Source of the DNA: a virus
Length of the DNA: 41,717 bases
Strand: one strand, 5' to 3'
IMG/VR virus record: IMGVR_UViG_3300028608_000035
Location: 1-41,717 of that record
A model generated the notes under the pieces. It worked only from the letters and a program-made list of their open reading frames with translations, was not told the DNA's origin and ran no database searches. Numbering within the stretch: position 1 is the first letter of the stretch; each line of letters begins with the position of its first letter. Positions 32,190-37,191 of this stretch are shown here, in pieces. Made by a program: the position numbers and the translations under genes.

Positions 32190-32369
32190 TTAGCAGCCTT
32201 TGCCGATGATCTTCGCGGCGTCGTACCGCAACCAGAACACAGCGTCTTCATAGCTGTCTTTGCGGCTCCAATGATGCGGACCTTTGGCATCGTCGTTCTG
32301 TGCGCCCATAGATTCAAGGCGCTTAACGTACTCGTTGCACTCAAGAAGGCGGTTTGCTGCGGCACTCAT
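32190..32369 (-). CDS. Small protein, 59 aa
   Basis: Start ATG at 32369 behind AAGGACC; the longer open frame upstream would translate the promoter and is rejected. The product MSAAANRLLECNEYVKRLES... contains AQNDDAKGPHHWSRKDSYEDAVFWLRYDAAK and ends GKGC. First gene of the mini-operon driven by the promoter at 32400-32428. Not recognised. Confidence 0.6.
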   Translation of the reverse strand: MSAAANRLLECNEYVKRLESMGAQNDDAKGPHHWSRKDSYEDAVFWLRYDAAKIIGKGC

Positions 32370-32399
32370 TTGCGGTCCTTGGTTCGTTGCGATGGCCCA

Positions 32400-32428
32400 A
32401 GTATAAAACGTTATTAATGTTTTAGCAA
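32400..32428 (-). promoter_or_regulatory. Leftward promoter, AACATTAAT family (copy 2)
   Basis: TTGCTA (32428-32423), 17 bp, TATACT (32405-32400). The spacer again contains AACATTAATAACG. The stop codon of the preceding gene (32424-32422) lies inside its -35, showing how tightly packed the region is. The leader to the ATG at 32369 is about 24 nt. Confidence 0.8.
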
Positions 32429-32619
32429 GGCTTATCCGACCAATGTGTAGGGGATTTGCGTTGCGCACGGCGCGAGCACCACGCCTTGTAAGCCTCTTCC
32501 GCTGTGTCGCGGTACACGTAGCATCCGCAACCGACGCAGAGCCATTGCACGCGCGCTCCGTAATAGTCCCAATCGAACGGACGGCGCACGGGCCGCATGC
32601 GTGGCTTGGGGTGGCTCAC
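32422..32619 (-). CDS. Small Cys-containing protein, 65 aa
   Basis: Start GTG at 32619, GTGA overlap with the upstream stop. VSHPKPRMRPVRRPFDWDYY is followed by WLCVGCGCYVYRDTAEEAYKAWC, a CxxCxC group that could be half of a zinc site. Basic N-terminus. Not recognised. Confidence 0.58.
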   Translation of the reverse strand: MSHPKPRMRPVRRPFDWDYYGARVQWLCVGCGCYVYRDTAEEAYKAWCSRRAQRKSPTHWSDKPC

Positions 32620-32882
32620 AGCCTCACCTTGAAATTGCGCTCGCGCACCCAGTAGAACGCGCGGCAGAACCTGTCTGGTTGCATTGATCTGTTCCACTCT
32701 TGCCAATTGACGATTTGCCACATGCCGTTCTCTACGCGTAGGTGTGGCTTTGGTGCTGTAACCGCAGCAAGAACCATGCGTCGAATCTCATCTGGAACGG
32801 GTGTGCTATCGCCAGGACATACCAAGCACCCTTCGCACGGCACGTGGCCGGTGCAATAGATCGAATCTGTACAACGTGTCAT
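32616..32882 (-). CDS. Small Cys-rich protein, 88 aa
   Basis: Begins MTRCTDSIYCTGHVPCEGCLVC: C4, C10, C16, C19 and C22 suggest a zinc-binding or Fe-S N-terminal module. The rest is helical and basic with several Trp (WQIVNWQEWNR, FYWVRERNFKV). ATGA and GTGA overlaps to its neighbours. Not recognised. Confidence 0.6.
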   Translation of the reverse strand: MTRCTDSIYCTGHVPCEGCLVCPGDSTPVPDEIRRMVLAAVTAPKPHLRVENGMWQIVNWQEWNRSMQPDRFCRAFYWVRERNFKVRL

Positions 32883-33169
32883 AGCAGCGCGTCCTTCTCG
32901 GCAGTGTCACCGTGGTCAAAGAAGCGGTTCAAGGTTTGCACTGCACCCATGTGCAGCGCCCAGTCCGCACGCACCGCTTCTTTTCGCAAGCGCAGGTTGT
33001 CGGTGGTCGATTGGTCGTGGCATTCGCGCAGAGCAAATGCAATGCTGTCGTCAACCTTCGACGCTGCGCGCACCTTCCGCCAGTGCCACAGGCGCAGCGC
33101 GCGCAGTTCCGTGAGCACGGCAGGACTTGCCGGCGTCTGATACGAAAGGGTTTGAACGCCGTGCTCCAT
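32879..33169 (-). CDS. Unknown helical protein, 96 aa
   Basis: Start ATG at 33169 (MEHGVQTLSYQTPASPAVLTE), overlapping the exported protein's stop as TAATG. Helical and Arg/Ala-rich, with a His-containing C-terminal part (AVRADWALHMGAVQTLNRFFDHGDTAEKD). The motif at the end looks like the helical tail of small phage proteins of unknown function. Not recognised. Confidence 0.6.
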   Translation of the reverse strand: MEHGVQTLSYQTPASPAVLTELRALRLWHWRKVRAASKVDDSIAFALRECHDQSTTDNLRLRKEAVRADWALHMGAVQTLNRFFDHGDTAEKDALL

Positions 33170-34005
33170 TACCAAACCCTCAAGTAAGCAGCCCAGTCCC
33201 AATTGTCGCCAACAGCGCATGCGTTGATCGCTTGGGCTGCAACGCCTTCACCAGGGGCGATGATCTGCGCATCCATTTCAATTTCGCCGCGCATCTTCCA
33301 ACCGTCGCCGCAATTCTTGTACTTGATGGCGCCGCTTTGAAAGAACGTGTAGATGCAGGCAGAACCGTTCAAAACGTTAGTTGTTGCAGGTGTGCCCGAC
33401 ACATTGAAGATTTGCGCACCGATCAGATGGATATCGCGGCCGGTGTTGTTTACTAGCACGTCCCACGGACTCGATTGGCTCATGCCGTTGCATGCGATGG
33501 GCGTATCCATGCGCGGCTGTCGCCATACGGTCACGCCAGTGACTTGCTTGCGCACCTTGAGCGAGTACGTGTGCGCCACTTCGTTTGGCGGTGTGTGCGA
33601 ACCAATAGCCACGCGCGATCCAGGGGGCACCGACAGCCCCGTGTTCGTTCCCCATCGAATCAACGGGTAGTTCTCGCCACGATTCTTTGTCGTGCAACCC
33701 ATTTCACCCGTGCCCGGTGTCGGTTGGCCCGTCATGAGTACATCTTGGAAGACGCAGAACTCAGACCACCAATTCTGCTCGTATGTGATCGCTTCGACCG
33801 AATCGATTTGCAGATAGTCGGCCGTGTTGTTCTTGAACGAAATGTACTTGCCGGGCGTTAGCTCCTTGCCGATAGGTGTAGCGCTTGCAACAAGCGGGCA
33901 ATCCATTTGGTTGGGGACAGTTGGGCTCCAGTCGCAGCCGGTGTCCAACACGGCGAACGCCGGCAGGCCGAACAAAGCAAGAGCTAGGGCGATGAGAAAT
34001 TTCAT
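33169..34005 (-). CDS. Secreted protein, 278 aa, largest gene of the small-gene array
   Basis: MKFLIALALALFGLPAFA is a clear signal peptide with signal peptidase I cleavage after AFA. The mature domain of ~260 residues is rich in beta-strand pattern and carries about ten cysteines (CDWSPT, CPLVAS, CVFQDV, CTTKN, CNGMS, CIYTF, CGDGW, CAVGD), consistent with disulphides in the periplasm. No enzymatic motif seen. A secreted protein of this size among early-type genes is unusual for a lytic phage; candidates are a superinfection-exclusion or envelope-modifying factor. Inference only. Confidence 0.75.
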   Translation of the reverse strand: MKFLIALALALFGLPAFAVLDTGCDWSPTVPNQMDCPLVASATPIGKELTPGKYISFKNNTADYLQIDSVEAITYEQNWWSEFCVFQDVLMTGQPTPGTGEMGCTTKNRGENYPLIRWGTNTGLSVPPGSRVAIGSHTPPNEVAHTYSLKVRKQVTGVTVWRQPRMDTPIACNGMSQSSPWDVLVNNTGRDIHLIGAQIFNVSGTPATTNVLNGSACIYTFFQSGAIKYKNCGDGWKMRGEIEMDAQIIAPGEGVAAQAINACAVGDNWDWAAYLRVW

Positions 34006-34229
34006 TTGGTTTGAAGGTAAGGATCGATGTTGGAAAACTCCAAGCGCGTAGCAGCGTCGCGCAAGGAGCGGGCGATTCTATAGTCGAGCGCGGAGGCGCG
34101 TTGCCATGCTGCGGCTTGTGCGCTGTGTCCAACGTCGCGCCATTCGCGGGACAACTGCGCTTGCTGTGCAGCTTGCGCTTGCATGGTGATTGCGTTCTCT
34201 CGGCAACGCTGTTGATTGGTGTTAGCCAT
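34002..34229 (-). CDS. Small helical protein, 75 aa
   Basis: Start ATG at 34229 behind AAGGAACC. MANTNQQRCRENAITMQAQAAQ is followed by a Gln/Ala/Arg-rich helix (LSREWRDVGHSAQAAAW). It resembles in composition the 79-aa and 110-aa proteins encoded at 34452-35020, which also have Ala/Arg-rich helices with a similar rhythm. First gene behind the promoter at 34258-34286. Confidence 0.6.
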   Translation of the reverse strand: MANTNQQRCRENAITMQAQAAQQAQLSREWRDVGHSAQAAAWQRASALDYRIARSLRDAATRLEFSNIDPYLQTK

Positions 34230-34257
34230 AGTGGTTCCTTGAGTTGATGAGGCGTAG

Positions 34258-34286
34258 ATATTAACGTTTTGCTGTGGGCGGTGCAA
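34258..34286 (-). promoter_or_regulatory. Leftward promoter, divergent member of the family
   Basis: TTGCAC (34286-34281), 17 bp, TAATAT (34263-34258). The spacer end plus -10 reads AAAACGTTAATATC, close to the AAAACATTAATAAC core of the other promoters but shifted relative to the -35. Confidence 0.55.
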
Positions 34287-34455
34287 CTAGGGTCACTTCG
34301 CGCACGTCTACCATCCGATAGCGCCCGTCCATGCAATGCACTTCGAAGCGTTGCGTAGCAGCATCAAGGTTTCGGATGCGACCTCGCATGTCAATGTGCA
34401 CCTTGTCGATGCACACGTAGAATCGCACAAGGTCGTAGCGCTCGAAGAGCTTCAT
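34261..34455 (-). CDS. Small basic protein, 64 aa
   Basis: MKLFERYDLVRFYVCIDKVH... and VHCMDGRYRMVDVREVTLVAP look like a small beta-barrel. ATGA overlap with the upstream gene. Its stop lies within the next promoter. Not recognised. Confidence 0.6.
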   Translation of the reverse strand: MKLFERYDLVRFYVCIDKVHIDMRGRIRNLDAATQRFEVHCMDGRYRMVDVREVTLVAPPTAKR

Positions 34456-34691
34456 AGGTCACTCCGAACGCTAACAAGTCGATGCACCGGAATGGTAGGC
34501 ATAGGCTCCGCAAGACTCCGCGCACGTTCGCCGTATTTCTTTGCTGTTTCCTGCGCAGCAATGGCACGACCGCGCAACGCCCCGTTGTCTTTGGCGTGAC
34601 CGTTAATAGCGAGGTCTGCAAGCTCGCGTGCATACTGTGCGCGATATAGCGCTTCAACCTGCCATTGGATTGCTTCTTGCGTTCGGTTCAT
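34452..34691 (-). CDS. Small helical protein, 79 aa
   Basis: MNRTQEAIQWQVEALYRAQYARELADLAING is an amphipathic helix, followed by a second (RGRAIAAQETAKKYGERARSL). ATGA-coupled on both sides. Not recognised. Confidence 0.6.
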   Translation of the reverse strand: MNRTQEAIQWQVEALYRAQYARELADLAINGHAKDNGALRGRAIAAQETAKKYGERARSLAEPMPTIPVHRLVSVRSDL

Positions 34692-35020
34692 GACTTACGC
34701 CTAGACCGCAATACTGCGTCGAAAGCTGTTAGAAATTCTTGCGGGTCGAGCATGGCGCGTGGTAGCTCGTCGGCTATCTTGCCAAACTGATGATTGAGCG
34801 GGTAGCGAGCGGCCAGGGCGTCAATCTGTGCCGGCGATATGGTGCGCTCCTTCTCTGCCAACCCCAGGCGAGCCATAGCCTTCAGGTGCGTTTCGTATGC
34901 AGCCCCTTGGAACGAACGGCCAATGTGCCCGCCATAGTGGCGGGACAGATGGTACTCAACGGCAGCTTGCTCCTGTGCCTCGATGGCAAGCGCGCGCCAA
35001 TACTGTTCGTCGTAGTTCAT
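34688..35020 (-). CDS. Unknown helical protein, 110 aa
   Basis: MNYDEQYWRALAIEAQEQAAVEYHLSRHYGGHIGRSFQGAAYETHLKAMARLGLA... is composed of helices; similar in start (MN..., W-A-I/L-E-A-Q) to the 79-aa neighbour, suggesting related proteins. C-terminal part acidic then basic. Not recognised. Confidence 0.62.
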   Translation of the reverse strand: MNYDEQYWRALAIEAQEQAAVEYHLSRHYGGHIGRSFQGAAYETHLKAMARLGLAEKERTISPAQIDALAARYPLNHQFGKIADELPRAMLDPQEFLTAFDAVLRSRRKS

Positions 35021-35023
35021 GAT

Positions 35024-35284
35024 TTACCCCTTGAGCGTTGCAGCGCTGTTGTCGTTGAGGTCGATGATAGTAACGTCCCCCTCGTTCTGCGTGGCAACAA
35101 GCAACTGTGTCGCAAGCTGTCGGGCCTCGCCCACGCTCATGAATATAGTTTGTTTCTCGCCCAACGAATTGAACTGCACGCGCACGCCGCCATTACCAAC
35201 GCCTTCGCGGTTGTACTCCAGGCGCACGGAGTCAATGGGCACGAGCTCGGCATTGCGACGATAGAAACGGGCAGATGCTCTCAT
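35024..35284 (-). CDS. Unknown small protein, 86 aa
   Basis: MRASARFYRRNAELVPIDSVRLEYN and QTIFMSVGEARQLATQLLVATQNEGDVTIIDLND suggest a compact alpha/beta fold. ATGA-coupled to the upstream 71-aa gene. Not recognised. Confidence 0.62.
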   Translation of the reverse strand: MRASARFYRRNAELVPIDSVRLEYNREGVGNGGVRVQFNSLGEKQTIFMSVGEARQLATQLLVATQNEGDVTIIDLNDNSAATLKG

Positions 35285-35496
35285 GACGGCACCACACCAT
35301 AGGCAAGGGCAAAGTCAGCGCGCGTGGCGTACTTCTCACGCTCGCCCGCAGCCGTCTTAACGACAACCGCGCCGCCCGTGTAGAAAACCATGGTGATGCG
35401 ACCGCGCGGCGATGCGCCGAAGTCGATTTGCACGTAGCCGGGGAGTGCGTCGGCGGTTGACAGTCCCGCGCATGCTTCTGATTGGTCGAGTATCAC
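35281..35496 (-). CDS. Unknown small protein, 71 aa, first gene of an array operon
   Basis: Start GTG at 35496 preceded by CGGAGCG; the longer frame upstream (starting within the promoter) is rejected. The product contains ALPGYVQIDFGASPRGRITMVFYTGGAVVVK, a beta-rich fold, and ends ADFALAYGVVPS. It is followed by an ATGA overlap. Not recognised. Confidence 0.6.
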   Translation of the reverse strand: MILDQSEACAGLSTADALPGYVQIDFGASPRGRITMVFYTGGAVVVKTAAGEREKYATRADFALAYGVVPS

Positions 35497-35526
35497 TTGC
35501 TTCGCTCCGTTGGTTGGTGTGAGCGA

Positions 35527-35556
35527 ATGATAAAACGTTATTAATGTTTTATGCAA
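35527..35556 (-). promoter_or_regulatory. Leftward promoter, AACATTAAT family (copy 3)
   Basis: TTGCAT (35556-35551) and TATCAT (35532-35527) with 18 bp, or TTATCA with 17 bp. The spacer contains AAAACATTAATAACG, identical in that part to the copy at 31333-31360. Confidence 0.75.
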
Positions 35557-35576
35557 GTAATAACCCTACAAACGAC

Positions 35577-35632
35577 AAAGCCTGCCGGTGTTCGCTTGCC
35601 CTTGCGGGGTCGCTACGTAGCCGGCAGGCTTT
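35577..35632. terminator. Bidirectional terminator-like hairpin after the zinc-ribbon gene
   Basis: AAAGCCTGCCGG (35577-35588) and CCGGCAGGCTTT (35621-35632), a perfect 12-bp stem around a 32-nt loop, with T residues on the 3' side in either direction. It separates the TerS unit from the small-gene array. Confidence 0.65.
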
Positions 35633-35717
35633 GAAGGGTCGGCGGCAGGTTCCTCTATCCAGCTATGGGACTGCACCCACGGTGCCGGCTGTCGAGCGCT
35701 AACCGATGCGGAGTGTA

Positions 35718-36104
35718 TCACTTCAAACCGCGAGCCTCCAAATCCGTTGGTTCCATGTGGAACTGTCGAACGAACCGACACCCGCAGGACTTGACCGCAC
35801 CCGAGCGAAGACGGTTAGCAGGAACCTCTTTACTTCCCCCGCATTTGCACTGGCACAGGTACGTGCGGCCCAAGCCCTGCACGCTGTCAACCTCGCGCAC
35901 AACCGTCAAATCATGGAACACGTCGCCGCGTCGCAATTCACCTTTTCTACGCGGCTCGTTGTGCAACGCTTCGGCCTGCGACGTTTGCCACGCTGCGGCG
36001 CAAAGCGCCGTTGTGCGATCCGCGTAGACGCGCTGCATTGTCATAGGCTCAGTCTTCTGCCGCATGCTCAATCCTTGCGACCTTGCCCACTCTTCGAACT
36101 GCAT
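35718..36104 (-). CDS. Zinc-ribbon protein (HNH/AP2-endonuclease-associated type), 128 aa
   Basis: Start ATG at 36104 behind GGGAAG. The C-terminal domain has the pattern DVFHDLTVVREV ... TYLCQCKCGGSKEV ... LRSGAVKSCGCRF: C84, C86, C88 and C107, C109. This ribbon is common at the N-terminus of phage HNH/AP2 endonucleases and as a stand-alone DNA-binding protein; here no nuclease domain follows. The N-terminal ~50 residues (MQFEEWARSQGLSMRQ) are helical. Directly behind TerS, 1 nt apart. Confidence 0.72.
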   Translation of the reverse strand: MQFEEWARSQGLSMRQKTEPMTMQRVYADRTTALCAAAWQTSQAEALHNEPRRKGELRRGDVFHDLTVVREVDSVQGLGRTYLCQCKCGGSKEVPANRLRSGAVKSCGCRFVRQFHMEPTDLEARGLK

Positions 36105-36105
36105 G

Positions 36106-36891
36106 CTACTTCCCATCCCCACGCAACCACGCTTGATAGACCCGTGACGCTTCGGACTCATCGTGCGGCAAGGCCGGCACGCCATCGGCAGGCGCACCAG
36201 GGGGCAAGAGCTTTACCGTCTCCGTGAACATGCCGAGCGCCTTCATGATCCGCTCGTGTGCACCGTCTTGGTTGCGCGTCAGTATCTCGATACGCCCATT
36301 CTTGTTGATCTTTGCCCCTGCGTACAGCTTGCGGGCCGCACCCGTCAGCTTGCGCGTGTCGGCTACCTTGATGTCCTCCGTGCCCTCGCCGTCGCACCGT
36401 GGGCAGTCGGGGTGGGGCGCCGCGATGCGTACGAAGCCGTAGCCTCCATCGTCGGTGGGTAGCTGCACGGGCGGTGTCTTCGGACCGCGCCGCTTGTCCT
36501 GTATGCCCTTCAGGTCGATTGCGCGGGCCAGGGCTTCGGCAAACTCTCGGGGGTCGCGCCATTGGTACTCGTGGTTCTTACCGTTGCAATACCGGCAATT
36601 TAACCGGCGAACCTGTACAAGTTCGTTGGCGTCGGCAGTGTGTAAATCAATGGCGTCGCGCATCGCTTCGACCACGCCATAAATTACTTGCTTGGCTGCG
36701 GCGGCTTTAAGTTGCGAGATTCTGGCAGCTACCTTTGGGCTTGCTGCCAATCGTGAGGCGGTACTGTTAACTGTGTCAGGTTTCCAATTCCGGCAATCGT
36801 ATACCTCACGATACGCCTTCGTGTACTCGCCGAGCTTCACAACCGCGTTAGCAAATTGCTCTTGCTTTATGTTTAACGATTCTTTTGTCAT
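36106..36891 (-). CDS. Terminase small subunit (TerS) with zinc knuckles, 261 aa
   Basis: The N-terminal ~65 residues (LNIKQEQFANAVVKLGEYTKAYREVY, then SRLAASPKVAARISQL) are the typical DNA-binding helix-turn-helix of Terminase_2-type small subunits. Two CxxC pairs follow (C99/C102 and C163/C166), likely a zinc module; this is longer than a minimal TerS. A helical C-terminal part follows (ERIMKALGMFTETVKLLPPG). It would recognise the pac site and recruit TerL, which is encoded 6.6 kb away. Confidence 0.85.
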   Translation of the reverse strand: MTKESLNIKQEQFANAVVKLGEYTKAYREVYDCRNWKPDTVNSTASRLAASPKVAARISQLKAAAAKQVIYGVVEAMRDAIDLHTADANELVQVRRLNCRYCNGKNHEYQWRDPREFAEALARAIDLKGIQDKRRGPKTPPVQLPTDDGGYGFVRIAAPHPDCPRCDGEGTEDIKVADTRKLTGAARKLYAGAKINKNGRIEILTRNQDGAHERIMKALGMFTETVKLLPPGAPADGVPALPHDESEASRVYQAWLRGDGK

Positions 36892-37183
36892 CGATCACGC
36901 TCCAGGTAACAAGCAGAGGTTTCAAGCATGGGCACAAGCACAAAACCCGACTGCCACCATAATAAATATATGAATCGAGCCGTCAGCCGGCCTGTTTTCA
37001 TTCTTTCTATTCTCTCTTCTTCTTATCTTATAACCTTGTAACTAGTAACTAAAAAGAAGAAAAAGAGAGAGAAATCAACAACTTAGCGAAGTTACGGGCC
37101 TGGTTACGACATCACCGCCACCCACTCTACAATCTGCCCGTAACCTCACTCCGTTAATTACTATAAATTACTACAATTGCTGG
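36892..37183. other. AT-rich noncoding region between primase and TerS: candidate origin/operator
   Basis: No gene is visible in 292 bp. A pyrimidine tract (37001-37030) faces a purine tract (37051-37074) across about 20 nt and can fold into a long imperfect hairpin. A possible leftward promoter (TTTAGT, 17 bp, TAAGAT) spans about 37025-37055 on the minus strand in front of terS. GTTAC/GTAAC boxes are scattered over the right half. The AT-rich composition contrasts with the GC-rich genes. Confidence 0.6.
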
Positions 37184-37191
37184 TTACGGGC
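37030..37191. repeat. Array of GTTAC boxes (iteron- or operator-like)
   Basis: GTTACGGGC occurs at 37091-37099 and 37183-37191 and inverted (GCCCGTAAC) at 37136-37144. Shorter GTTAC/GTAAC boxes occur near 37039, 37045 and 37104, with a degenerate copy at 37030. The rightmost copy overlaps the stop codon of the primase gene. About seven boxes in 160 bp is far above what I would expect by chance. Confidence 0.6.

Noticed and set aside
35281-35556. N-terminally extended frame starting MHKTLITFYHS (and its twin at 32190-32468)
   Set aside because: The extra codons are the -35 to -10 promoter sequence read as protein; internal starts with Shine-Dalgarno sites lie downstream of the promoter.
35566-35781. 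A 71-aa minus-strand frame covering the hairpin behind the zinc-ribbon gene
   Set aside because: It overlaps the terminator-like inverted repeat and the end of the zinc-ribbon gene in another frame, with no recognisable sequence.
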